Source of the DNA: Thalassoroseus pseudoceratinae
GTDB taxonomy: Bacteria > Planctomycetota > Planctomycetia > Planctomycetales > Planctomycetaceae
DNA length: 64,000 bases
Reading direction: 5' to 3'
Assembly: GCF_011634775.1 (NCBI RefSeq)
Contig: NZ_JAALXT010000005.1
Coordinates: forward strand, 186,001-250,000
Program-made: the position numbers and the translations under genes
Shown here: positions 54,356 through 62,645 of the stretch, one piece after another
How the letters are laid out: each line of letters begins with the position of its first letter
Position numbering within the stretch: the stretch's first letter is position 1
The notes under the pieces: model-generated
Databases searched by the model: none
Told to the model about the DNA's origin: nothing
What the model saw: the letters and a program-made list of their open reading frames with translations, nothing else

Positions 54356-54736
54356 ATGAAACGCAGTGCCTTTGTTCTTGGGTTCGCATTGCTGGTCGCA
54401 GCATGCGCAACCTCGTTGATGCAAGAAGAAGCCGAAGCCGGCATCTATTTCCACGCCGGATTTGGAATCGGCCACAGCTACCCCGCATACGGTTATGGCT
54501 ACGCACCGGCATACTACGCCGCTCCAGTCTATACCGCACCGGTTTACACGGCACCTGTCTACGCAGCCCCGGTGACCACCTACTACGCACCAACTCCGAT
54601 CTACCGCAGCAGCTACTACGCCGCTCCCGCATACTGGGGTTACGGCTACGGTCCACATTACGGTCGGGGAGAATTGGAGATCGAGTACAAGTTCCGCAAC
54701 GGCTACTACTCCGTCGAATATGATTACGACGACTAA
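54356..54736 (+). CDS. Small exported Tyr/Ala/Pro-repeat protein
   Basis: A 126-residue protein with a good AGGAG site. MKRSAFVLGFALLVAACATS begins a signal that could be lipoprotein (VAAC) or Sec type. The mature chain is dominated by repeats of YAAPVYTAPVY and YAPAYYAAP type, then WGYGYGPHYGRGELEIEYKF, and ends NGYYSVEYDYDD. The Tyr/Pro/Ala composition suggests an extended, possibly cross-linkable surface protein. No family was recognised; similar short Tyr-rich exported proteins occur widely in planctomycetes. Confidence 0.75.
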   Translation: MKRSAFVLGFALLVAACATSLMQEEAEAGIYFHAGFGIGHSYPAYGYGYAPAYYAAPVYTAPVYTAPVYAAPVTTYYAPTPIYRSSYYAAPAYWGYGYGPHYGRGELEIEYKFRNGYYSVEYDYDD

Positions 54737-55162
54737 ATCGTAAATCGCTTGTGGTTCGCATCAGTCACGACAAGATTCAGCCTTGGACGAGAGCTGCCAA
54801 GCTGCACCGACAAAAATCGAAACCCCGCTTCACATCGAAGCGGGGTTTTTCGTTGGCCGAGGTAATTGCCCCCCAAGAATCGAAACTATGATCCGATGAC
54901 CACCATAGAAACCACGGGCCTCAGGTTCGGCCCCTGAGCGTTGCCGAGGCGAGAAAAGTAAGATCATCTTGTGCCAATTTGCCTAGAACCCTAGAATTCT
55001 CGGGGTTTATTCGTAAAGATCGGTCAGCGGCGACGGATTAATCCCTCACGAAATGCGTGCTGGTCGATAGATTCGCGAACTGGCGATTGTTGTTCGCAGT
55101 TCGAAACGCCGATGGTTTTCTGCCACGATGATTTAGAGTTGCGAAGAGATTAGGAGTTTCGA
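54737..55162 (+). other. metK upstream region (426 bases)
   Basis: This region contains the terminator at 54821-54850 and then the metK promoter and leader. CTCAGG (54920-54925) and CCTGAG (54933-54938) can form a hairpin, and GGGCC/GGCCC (54916-54920 with 54929-54933) a competing one. No known SAM riboswitch consensus was recognised. No gene was seen. Confidence 0.4.
54821..54850 (+). terminator. Intrinsic terminator after the YAP-repeat gene
   Basis: AACCCCGCTTC (54821-54831) pairs perfectly with GAAGCGGGGTT (54837-54847) around the loop ACATC, and a T-run follows. It lies 85 bases after the stop at 54736. Confidence 0.9.
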
Positions 55163-56356
55163 ATGTCGCAGTATGCGTTCACCAGTGAATCGGTCAGCAT
55201 GGGCCACCCCGACAAAGTGTCGGATCAAATTTCAGATGGGATTCTCGATGCCCTATTGACTGGCGATCCGCAATCGCGTGTTGCATGCGAAACTCTCTGC
55301 ACGACCGATTTGGTCGTTCTTGCCGGTGAGATCCGCTCAAACGCAAACGTGGACTATGAAAAGATTGCTCGCGAAGTTATTCGTGACATCGGCTACGTCA
55401 AACAAGACGAAAACGACGACGACATCGGCTTCGATGCCGAAACCTGCAAAGTGCAAGTTGCGTTGCACAGCCAAAGTGCCGACATCGCTCAAGGTGTCGA
55501 TGCGGACGGTGCTGGCGACCAAGGTCTGATGTTCGGCTACGCCTGCACGCAAACCGAAGAACTCATGCCATTGCCGATCGCGTTGTCACATCGCATCATC
55601 AATCGCATCACCCAACTCCGAAAAGACAAGAAAGTCGACTGGCTACGTCCGGACAGCAAAAGCCAAGTCACTGTCAACTACGAAGGCACGAAACCCGTCG
55701 AAGTCTCCGCCGTTGTGGTATCCACCCAACACCGGGATACCGTCTCTCAAGAAGAGATTCACGAATTCGTGATCGAAGAAGTCGTCAAGCCGTCGATCCC
55801 GACGAACATGCTTTCCGAAAACGTCAAGTACCACATCAACCCAACCGGAAATTTCGTGGTTGGCGGTCCGCACGGGGACTGTGGATTGACCGGCCGAAAG
55901 ATTATCGTCGACACTTACGGTGGTTGGGGACGTCACGGGGGTGGAGCTTTCAGTGGGAAAGACTCGACCAAAGTCGACCGGTCCGCAGCTTACATGGCTC
56001 GTTACGTCGCCAAGAATGTGGTCGCCGCCGGATTGGCCACCGAATGTGAAGTTCAACTCGCCTATGCCATCGGTGTGGCGGAACCAGTCAGCATTCACGT
56101 TGAAACCAACGGAACCGGCGTTGTGAATGATGACCAGATCGCAAAAATCATTCGCGAATTGTTCCCGCTGACACCGCAAGGAATTATCAGCCACTTGCAA
56201 TTGCGTCGGCCGATTTTCCGTAAAACCGCTGCTGGTGGTCACTTCGGTCGCAGCGACAGCGACTTCAGCTGGGAACACACCGACAAAGCCTCCGAAATTC
56301 GCTCGGCGGCCGGTTTGGGGTCTGATGTGCCGAAAGTGCAGCCCGCGACCGTCTAA
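55163..56356 (+). CDS. metK: S-adenosylmethionine synthase
   Basis: MetK makes SAM from methionine and ATP. The 397-residue protein has every signature: [37 protein letters not shown] (hexapeptide GAGDQG), the second signature [19 protein letters not shown] and [18 protein letters not shown]. The acidic K+-binding region and the C-terminal EIRSAAGLG tail are present. AGGAG lies upstream of the ATG. It is the single obvious housekeeping gene of this region. Confidence 0.98.
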   Translation: MSQYAFTSESVSMGHPDKVSDQISDGILDALLTGDPQSRVACETLCTTDLVVLAGEIRSNANVDYEKIAREVIRDIGYVKQDENDDDIGFDAETCKVQVALHSQSADIAQGVDADGAGDQGLMFGYACTQTEELMPLPIALSHRIINRITQLRKDKKVDWLRPDSKSQVTVNYEGTKPVEVSAVVVSTQHRDTVSQEEIHEFVIEEVVKPSIPTNMLSENVKYHINPTGNFVVGGPHGDCGLTGRKIIVDTYGGWGRHGGGAFSGKDSTKVDRSAAYMARYVAKNVVAAGLATECEVQLAYAIGVAEPVSIHVETNGTGVVNDDQIAKIIRELFPLTPQGIISHLQLRRPIFRKTAAGGHFGRSDSDFSWEHTDKASEIRSAAGLGSDVPKVQPATV

Positions 56357-56415
56357 ATTTTTCTTGTCGCTTTGGAGATTGATTTCCAAAGCCACACAGT
56401 CAAGGAATGGGCACG

Positions 56416-57261
56416 ATGCTTGGGATGGCGTCCGTGTTGCCGGAGTCCCGGCGTGATTGGTTTCAATTGGCGGTGAATGGTCTCTGGATGGGGCCCGCCG
56501 TCATTGTCTTCGTGTTAGCGTGCCGACGGTTTGTCGGTGCGTTCGCCGATGGCATGACCGAGCCAGCCGTTTGCCTCGTCGCCAGCGGCACCAGTGTGCT
56601 GGTTCTGTTGGCAGTCGCACTCGAACGACTCAACTTCGACGAGTTCCAAGAATCCTTCGACTTCCGTTGGCGGACGGCGATTCAATTGGCCCCCGCCATC
56701 GTGGTCGGCTGGTTGCTCCTGGTGAGCCCTTCGGAAGCGACCATCGCCTTTCTCACCATCCAAACCGTCTCGGTAGCGACCATCGGTTGGGGTATCACCC
56801 GACTCCAACATGAAGTGCTCGCCGACATTGTCCTGGCGTTCTCGAAAGACCCATTCCTCAGACAACCCACAACCGAGCACCCCACGCTCAAGGTCTCCAT
56901 CGAGCCTCCTGCGACCGAAGCTTCCTCTGAACAAGAGGAAATGTTCCACGAGATGACTCGACGTCACGTGTTGGAAGACGAAACTGGGTGGGATGTCCTT
57001 CAAGGGGTGTTGACGGTCGACTTTCAACCGAATCAACGGAAAGTCGCACTGCACATTCCAATTTGCCCTCCGATGCACCAACTCCCCGAAACCGAATGTG
57101 TCGTGCTGGACGACGACACCGCCGATGTCGACATCAGCTCGGTTCACCCCTACGGCGTTCGGTTGGAAGTTCGGCGTCCGTCCGGCAAGGGAAACGCTCG
57201 TGTTCGCTTGGACTACACGATCGCCAGCGAATTGACTTCGCCGACTAGACACGTCGCCTAA
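56416..57261 (+). CDS. Membrane protein of unknown function
   Basis: A 281-residue protein. The ATG at 56416 has AAGGA nine bases upstream; one at 56407 lies too close to it. Four hydrophobic segments follow (LWMGPAVIVFVLACRRFVGA, CLVASGTSVLVLLAVALE, IQLAPAIVVGWLLLVSP, IAFLTIQTVSVATIGWG). The C-terminal ~120 residues are soluble and beta-rich (VLTVDFQPNQRKVALHIPIC, VHPYGVRLEVRRPSGKGNAR). No family was recognised. It follows metK on the same strand with 59 bases between. Confidence 0.75.
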   Translation: MLGMASVLPESRRDWFQLAVNGLWMGPAVIVFVLACRRFVGAFADGMTEPAVCLVASGTSVLVLLAVALERLNFDEFQESFDFRWRTAIQLAPAIVVGWLLLVSPSEATIAFLTIQTVSVATIGWGITRLQHEVLADIVLAFSKDPFLRQPTTEHPTLKVSIEPPATEASSEQEEMFHEMTRRHVLEDETGWDVLQGVLTVDFQPNQRKVALHIPICPPMHQLPETECVVLDDDTADVDISSVHPYGVRLEVRRPSGKGNARVRLDYTIASELTSPTRHVA

Positions 57262-57271
57262 ATGGTGTCGG

Positions 57272-57682
57272 TCATGCGTTCGATTGAATCTCGATCACGG
57301 CTCCCTCGAAGACTTCGTGCGTAGACAGGGTGTCCGGATCGGTCCGATTGAGTTCTATCGTGAGCCTGTTTGCCGGTTCAAGCTGTTGTGTGATCTCGAA
57401 CCGGTACCCGTCCTGCGGTGTCGCCTCGGGGTGAATTTCGCCATCGTTCAACAACACTCGGATGTTGTGCGTGGGAAGTTGCGGGAGCAGAAGACTGACC
57501 TGATCGGTCTCTCCCAATCCGGTCGGGCAGTTGAATCGACGCGACAGCACAACCAGCCCCGCAGCATCTTCCAAGAGGGTTTCCCATCGCTCGGGAAGCG
57601 TCACCCGACGGTTCCCGGTCGCTCCGTCGGCTTCGGTGTGCAGATTCCAGGGGCCTCGAAGACGAATAGAGTGACAGTTCAT
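57272..57682 (-). CDS. Small beta-rich protein, unknown
   Basis: A 136-residue protein convergent with the membrane-protein gene. SIRLRGPWNLHTEADGATGN and LEPANRLTIELNRTDPDTLS look like strands of a jelly-roll, similar to sugar-binding domains of GH2-type enzymes, but the match is only suggestive. No signal peptide is present if the ATG at 57682 is used; a TTG at 57709 is also in frame. Confidence in the gene is moderate. Confidence 0.6.
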   Translation of the reverse strand: MNCHSIRLRGPWNLHTEADGATGNRRVTLPERWETLLEDAAGLVVLSRRFNCPTGLGETDQVSLLLPQLPTHNIRVLLNDGEIHPEATPQDGYRFEITQQLEPANRLTIELNRTDPDTLSTHEVFEGAVIEIQSNA

Positions 57683-58133
57683 CAGATGGTTGCACGCGGA
57701 GAGAAGCAATTTCGCTGAGTTTTCGACGCCAGCGAAATGGGAAGCGGTGTCATGGTCCGCTCAAACTACCGAGTTTGCCCTCGATTTCCAATCCCGAGAA
57801 ACGTGCGATGGGGTTCCATTTGGGAAGAAGCAGTCTGTCAATAATTTTCTCGCTAGTTCTCATTCCCTAAAGGCGGTATACTCCGAACCGTTGACAGCGT
57901 CCAGGGGAAGGTCTCGTCCGGATTTTCGAGCACTGGATGCGTCCGATCGGAACACGTAGGGAACGCCGATCCGATGGAATCGAAATCTAGGCTACCCAAT
58001 AGCTTATTGAAACGCCCCATCACCAATCGCGTGTCGTTTTACGATCCCGCGTCGCATGCCGATGCGCGGATTAGCACGCTTTTCACCATCCCAATCCTCT
58101 TCGACTGAAATCCATCCGCGGAATTGTTCAACC
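57683..58133. other. Intergenic region ahead of fabH (451 bases)
   Basis: Both neighbours read away from this stretch. TATACT at 57877-57882 is a possible -10 element on the plus strand, with no clear -35. The frame of fabH is open into it (from 58056), but that part is probably untranslated. No RNA gene or repeat was seen. Confidence 0.4.
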
Positions 58134-59330
58134 ATGCCGCATTCGAGTCCGCATTTTCCACCGAATCGACTGGACGACCAGTCTGAATCGGTTAATCATT
58201 CGACGACCACTAAAGTCGCAGTTGCTCCCGAGTCGGCCGTCAACCTGCATAAAAACCGATCCGGTGGCCCCCATATTCGTCCGAACGTCCCGGTCGAACA
58301 GCCGAAAAAAGACAAGCGAAAACTGTTTCGCACCAGCCCGCGAACACAGTCATTGACCGGCATTCAGATTGTCGGCACTGGAAGTTATGTTCCTGAGAAA
58401 GTTGTCACGAACGCCGAACTCGAAGAACAATACGGGTTCGAAAAAGGTTGGATCGAACAACGCAGCGGCATCCAAACGCGACGCTACGCCGGTCCTCATC
58501 AAGCGACCAGCCACTTGTGTGTCGAAGCGGCCCAGAATGCCATTCGAGCCGCTGGTGTTACCGCGAAAGACATTGATCTCTGCGTGGTCGGCACATTTAC
58601 GCCCGACTATCCCTGTCCGTCGACCGCATGTTTGGTGCAAAATGCACTGGGCCTAGACGCCCCCGCATTCGATGTGCAGGCGGCGTGCTCGGGGTTTGTG
58701 TATGCATTGGTGACGGCGGCTCAGTATGTGGCGTCGGGCAACAGTAAGTTGGCGTTGGTTCTGGGTGGTGATGTCAACAGCCGAATCGTGCAACCAGACG
58801 ATCAGCGAACCGCGCCGCTGTTCGGAGACGCCGCAGGAGCCGTCTTGCTTGCCAAGGGTGACGATGAGCAAGGGCTGACTTGCTACCAACTTGGTTCCGA
58901 CGGAAGCGGTGGACCGCTCTTGACGGTGCCCGCCGGTGGCACAGCACGTCCGCTGACAGTCTCCGACTTGAACGTGGGTGAACAATATCTGCAAATGGAT
59001 GGACGAAACGTCTTCAAGTGGGCCATTCAAGCACTCACCGAAACCATTCGGTTGATTCTCGATCGCTGCCAAATGGAAGCCAACGACGTCGACTATTACC
59101 TCCTCCATCAAGCGAATGTGCGAATCCTCAATCATGCGACCGACACATTGGGCATCGCGCCGGAGAAGGTTTTCAACAATCTGACCAACTACGGCAACAC
59201 TTCGGCGGCTTCGATCCCGCTGGCACTGGATGAGGTGTTTCGACAAGGCCGTGTGAGTCAAGGAGATTCGCTGCTCGTCAGCGGTTTCGGTGCCGGATTA
59301 ACTTGGGGTACCGCCATGTTCCGATGGTAG
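58134..59330 (+). CDS. fabH: 3-oxoacyl-ACP synthase III (FabH-type) with an N-terminal extension
   Basis: FabH starts fatty-acid synthesis by condensing acetyl-CoA with malonyl-ACP. The catalytic triad is clear: Cys in VQAACSGFVYAL, His in LLHQANVRIL and Asn in NYGNTSAASIPLAL. IVGTGSYVPEKVVTN begins the fold, and GDAAGAVLL and SGFGAGLTWGTAMF complete it. The core (~320 aa) is preceded by about 75 residues of low complexity (NRLDDQSESVNHSTTTKVAV). The ATG at 58134 with GGAA upstream is chosen over 58056. The condensation of longer starters cannot be excluded. Confidence 0.92.
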   Translation: MPHSSPHFPPNRLDDQSESVNHSTTTKVAVAPESAVNLHKNRSGGPHIRPNVPVEQPKKDKRKLFRTSPRTQSLTGIQIVGTGSYVPEKVVTNAELEEQYGFEKGWIEQRSGIQTRRYAGPHQATSHLCVEAAQNAIRAAGVTAKDIDLCVVGTFTPDYPCPSTACLVQNALGLDAPAFDVQAACSGFVYALVTAAQYVASGNSKLALVLGGDVNSRIVQPDDQRTAPLFGDAAGAVLLAKGDDEQGLTCYQLGSDGSGGPLLTVPAGGTARPLTVSDLNVGEQYLQMDGRNVFKWAIQALTETIRLILDRCQMEANDVDYYLLHQANVRILNHATDTLGIAPEKVFNNLTNYGNTSAASIPLALDEVFRQGRVSQGDSLLVSGFGAGLTWGTAMFRW

Positions 59331-59392
59331 TGGCGGTCTGATTCGCTCGAAGGATTGGCGAGCGCCGCCGTTCAATCACTCGAGGAATGATT

Positions 59393-60205
59393 ATGTCGAG
59401 AACCGTTTGCCCTCATTGTTTGGCACGTGTCGTCGTCCGTCGCGATGGGAAATGCCCGTCCTGTCAGCAAGCGATCGAAACCGAAACCGACTTCGAAGAC
59501 TACGAAGCCGAAGACTATGAGGTTGAAGATTACGAAGCGACCGACGACGAGTTAGAAGACTACGAAGCGGAACCGGCGACGCCATCCCGAAGAGGGCAAC
59601 GCTCCCGACGTTCACGGGGCCGCTCTGGCAAATCGATCGAGTGCCCCGCTTGTGCCGAGTTGATCTCGTCGACACACGAATTCTGCCCGTATTGCGGCGA
59701 GAACCTCGACGAAGGTGATTCCGCTGGTGTCTGGAGAGATGGCAATGTCCTGGTCTTCGAAAAGGGGGCTCGCTTGCCCAATCGTTGCATCAAGAGCAAC
59801 GAACCGGCCGAACGGTTTCTGAGCCGCGATCTCGTTTGGGCCCCGCCTTGGGTTTACCTCGGACTATTGGGCGGGGCGATTTTGGTGATCGTGTTTTACC
59901 TGATCGCCAAGAAGACGGCTCACGCGGACTTTGGCATCACGAAGGAATGGGTCAAACGTCGTCGTCTTCGCATCGCCACGGTTTGGTTGCTGTCGTTCTT
60001 CGGATTGTTCCTGATCGTCGCGGGAGCGGCCACCGAATTCTGGGCGATACTCGCGGCTGGCGTTCTCACCTGGATCGGTGCATTGTTCTACGCAGCTATC
60101 GCCGTGCCACTCTATTCGGTCCAGCGGATCGACGAGCGTTACGTCTGGCTCAAAGGAATCAATCCGGAATACCTGGCCGAACTACCGTCGTTTCACCGCC
60201 GTTGA
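59393..60205 (+). CDS. Zinc-ribbon membrane protein with acidic repeats
   Basis: A 270-residue protein. The N-terminus is a zinc ribbon (CPHCLARVVVRRDGKCPSCQ), followed by an acidic repeat of the type DYEAEDYEVEDYEATDDELE, then a basic Arg/Ser stretch. A second ribbon (CPACAELISSTHEFCPYCGE) leads to three hydrophobic segments (WVYLGLLGGAILVIVFYLIA, TVWLLSFFGLFLIVAGAA, FWAILAAGVLTWIGALFYAA). GAGGA lies six bases before the ATG at 59393. It is 62 bases downstream of fabH. The function is unknown; ribbon-bearing membrane proteins often act in regulation or assembly. Confidence 0.8.
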   Translation: MSRTVCPHCLARVVVRRDGKCPSCQQAIETETDFEDYEAEDYEVEDYEATDDELEDYEAEPATPSRRGQRSRRSRGRSGKSIECPACAELISSTHEFCPYCGENLDEGDSAGVWRDGNVLVFEKGARLPNRCIKSNEPAERFLSRDLVWAPPWVYLGLLGGAILVIVFYLIAKKTAHADFGITKEWVKRRRLRIATVWLLSFFGLFLIVAGAATEFWAILAAGVLTWIGALFYAAIAVPLYSVQRIDERYVWLKGINPEYLAELPSFHRR

Positions 60206-60257
60206 CCCAATGCGATTCGCCCAGAGGGTGGCAGCGGCGAATTCCGATCGAGTATCC

Positions 60258-60296
60258 ACAAAAAAAGCGGGGCTCGTCTGGAAGACGAATCCCGCT
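60258..60296 (-). terminator. Intrinsic terminator of the small exported-protein gene
   Basis: AGCGGGGCTCGTCT (60266-60279) pairs with AGACGAATCCCGCT (60283-60296) with one mismatch or bulge around the loop GGA. The run of A at 60259-60265 becomes the T-run on the minus strand. It lies between convergent genes and chiefly serves the one ending at 60317. Confidence 0.82.
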
Positions 60297-60316
60297 GGCG
60301 ATGATTTCGGCGAACG

Positions 60317-60835
60317 CTACTGAGCCGCTCGGAATGGGAAACCTTGGTTGAGAGGGATCAACGGAATCGGTGTGGCTGAGCGTTGGTTGTCGCTGTATGG
60401 GAAGCCGTAGGCCATCACCATGCCGCTATTGAGTTCGCCCACGTAGATCACGCCCGTCGACATTTGCACGCGGCCCTGGTTCGGCAAGTTTGCGACTCCC
60501 GTTGTGATCGCGTACCGAGCCGTCGCTTGCGGATCGACGTTGAAGTCTGCCGCCACCGACCGCAAATACGCAGTGCTGAATTGACCGCTTCGTGGATCGA
60601 GCACGGCTCCTCGCAATTGACCGGTCAGGAAGTCCAACACGAAGATGCCGTCCAGCGAGTCTTTCACACCGGCAAATTGCACGTCCTTCACGGGAACGGT
60701 GATCATGGCGAACTTTTCGTCACGGTCCGCCGTCGCCGCGTGCATCGGCTCGTGCGGCCACATCCAAGAGATACACAAGCCCAACCCCAGCCCGGCAATA
60801 ATCCAGGGCATGCGATTCGTATTCGACTTCGTCAT
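60317..60835 (-). CDS. Small exported or membrane-anchored protein, unknown
   Basis: A 172-residue protein; the ATG at 60835 has GAGGAGA upstream, while an ATG at 60877 would add 14 residues. MTKSNTNRMPWIIAGLGLGL starts an N-terminal helix. The rest is beta-rich: DSLDGIFVLDFLTGQLRGAV, VYVGELNSGMVMAYGFPYSD-like and LRSVAADFNVDPQATARYAI. Phrases such as VLDPRSGQFSTAYLRSV suggest a repeat-type outer domain. No family was recognised. Confidence 0.7.
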   Translation of the reverse strand: MTKSNTNRMPWIIAGLGLGLCISWMWPHEPMHAATADRDEKFAMITVPVKDVQFAGVKDSLDGIFVLDFLTGQLRGAVLDPRSGQFSTAYLRSVAADFNVDPQATARYAITTGVANLPNQGRVQMSTGVIYVGELNSGMVMAYGFPYSDNQRSATPIPLIPLNQGFPFRAAQ

Positions 60836-60906
60836 TCGTCTCTCCTCGACAGGTTTCATGGGGAAATTTTGTTGCACTTGAGTCTACCACTGAATCCAAA
60901 GACTCG

Positions 60907-61470
60907 CTAGACAGAGTCGTCTTGACGCAAGTCCATCCGTGAGGCTTCCAACTCGGGCCGGAAGTCCTCGATTCGTGGTGTTTCCAGGCCGACAATTTTG
61001 GCATCGTCGTCCCAGCGTCGCAGTTGAACAGCGGCTTCCGCGTATGGATTCTTTTGAAACGCAGCGATTTCCTCGGGACTCATCGGACCGCCCTGCAGTT
61101 GTAAACTTTGCACCGATGGTTGGCTGAGATGGTGCAGGTAACTTTGATCCACCGCGCACAGGTAGCGTTTCGCGGGCACATGGAGCACAACCGGTTGCCA
61201 AACTTCCGGCGGGAAGTGCTGTTGCAGCCAGCGTGCACCGATTGTCTCGTGCCGATCGTCAATGCCTTGGTCCGGTGCGTCCTCGGGAAGTTTGTGTAAC
61301 AGATGCCCCACGTCATGGAGCAACGCCGCGGTGACCAACTCCGCAGAGGCATCCGCCTGCCGTGCCAACATCGCGGTTTGTAATGCGTGTTCCCGCTGCG
61401 TGACGGCCTCTTGCCCGTACTGCGAATCTCCCCGGGTTTCCCAAAGTTCCAGAATCTGCTCAACAACCAT
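60907..61470 (-). CDS. HD-domain mixed-valent diiron oxygenase of the PhnZ/TmpB family
   Basis: PhnZ and TmpB cleave the C-P bond of 2-hydroxy-phosphonates to release phosphate. The 187-residue protein keeps the pattern of PhnZ: Tyr18 and Glu21 (QYGQEAVTQ, spaced as Tyr24/Glu27 of PhnZ), His28, His52-Asp53 (LLHDVGHLL), His74 and His97 (HVPAKRYL), with the same intervals as the iron ligands, and QLQGGPMSPEEIAAF further on. AAGGA lies before the ATG. The usual partner hydroxylase PhnY/TmpA is not in the window. Phosphonate use is inferred from these residues. Confidence 0.85.
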   Translation of the reverse strand: MVVEQILELWETRGDSQYGQEAVTQREHALQTAMLARQADASAELVTAALLHDVGHLLHKLPEDAPDQGIDDRHETIGARWLQQHFPPEVWQPVVLHVPAKRYLCAVDQSYLHHLSQPSVQSLQLQGGPMSPEEIAAFQKNPYAEAAVQLRRWDDDAKIVGLETPRIEDFRPELEASRMDLRQDDSV

Positions 61471-61672
61471 CCGGTACGTCCTTCACACGAGACCAAGTCA
61501 TGTCTTGATGAAGCGATTGGCCATGTGCTCCCAATAGAGAATGTCGCTTCCCGAATGCAGCCCACGGTCGAAACTGCTCTACGGTTTTTTCTCCGTTTGT
61601 TGAATCTTCACAATGTGGCGGCGTTTCGATTCATCGCGTTTGAAGATCGGGCCCACTTCAACGCGGCATTGT

Positions 61673-62524
61673 TCACCATTGGGGGACCACATAAGCGCAG
61701 TCGGGAGAACTGGTCACGCCGGTGGACTCAGTCGGATAGAACGCGGTCGTTTTCTTGACGCCGACCTTCTCGCCGTTGATGCGGGGCCAGCCGAACGTCA
61801 CGTTCACTTTGGGAATATGCGACTTGGGAATTTTGGCAGTCGAGTAAACTTCCACGAATGCCGAATGTCGTCCCCAGAATGTGAACGTCTCGCCTTCAAA
61901 CAATAGACTGCCGACCGGAACAACCTCACCGCTGGCATGGTCGCGGACGGAACATCGGAACCATGTGGCCGGTTTTCCCTTGTGAGTCACGGTGTCGGCT
62001 TTGTTGATTCGCCAGGTGTATGTGCCTTTCGTCCACGAGAACGGTCGCCGCACGCTGGCAAACTCGCCCTCGTATCCCGCACTTTCGACGAGGCAATTTT
62101 CAGCGACCGTTTGCACATGATCGAGACCGATCGGGGTTTTCTCGTCCTCCGACCATCGCGAGAAAATCGCCCCTTTGCCGCGATGCACGCGTTTGCGTTC
62201 GTTCTTGCTGGGCCAACCGTTGATGTTCGTTTGGATGCCGCCATAGAACTTCAAACCGTTGATTTGAGCAATGCCACACGGCGACACATACAAGTTGTAC
62301 GTTTCGGGCACATCCCGGTCGATTGTGATATCCATCTCCAGCGAGCGGAAATCCCGTGTGGGGCCGTCGAGGTCCCACCAGACGTTCGCGAGGTGCCACG
62401 GTCGCCGAGGCAACTTCACTCCAACAGCGGCCGCCATCTCTTCGGGAGACGACTGGGCACACGGGTCTTCCTCCGCGAAAAGTATTGATGGAGCCAACAC
62501 CACAATGGCAAGAAACATTCGCAT
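61673..62524 (-). CDS. Secreted protein of unknown function (DUF3472-like)
   Basis: The ATG at 62524 starts a signal peptide (MRMFLAIVVLAPSILFAEED) and gives 283 residues; the frame is open to 62710, but that would hide it. The mature protein is beta-rich with many Trp (HLANVWWDLDGPTRDFRSLE, LYVSPCGIAQINGLKFYGGI, TKGTYTWRINKADTVTHKGK). The order of strands resembles DUF3472-type sugar-binding proteins common in planctomycetes; the match is suggestive only. Extracellular carbohydrate binding is a guess. Confidence 0.7.
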   Translation of the reverse strand: MRMFLAIVVLAPSILFAEEDPCAQSSPEEMAAAVGVKLPRRPWHLANVWWDLDGPTRDFRSLEMDITIDRDVPETYNLYVSPCGIAQINGLKFYGGIQTNINGWPSKNERKRVHRGKGAIFSRWSEDEKTPIGLDHVQTVAENCLVESAGYEGEFASVRRPFSWTKGTYTWRINKADTVTHKGKPATWFRCSVRDHASGEVVPVGSLLFEGETFTFWGRHSAFVEVYSTAKIPKSHIPKVNVTFGWPRINGEKVGVKKTTAFYPTESTGVTSSPDCAYVVPQW

Positions 62525-62645
62525 GAGCAGGGGTCTTCCAGTCCGGGGACGGTCGAATTCCGACCGAGTTTTCACATTCGAGTTGTGAAAATCTAACGGA
62601 TTGCGTTCCCCGTCGAAAGTTGAAGCCCACTCAACGATGGCGATT

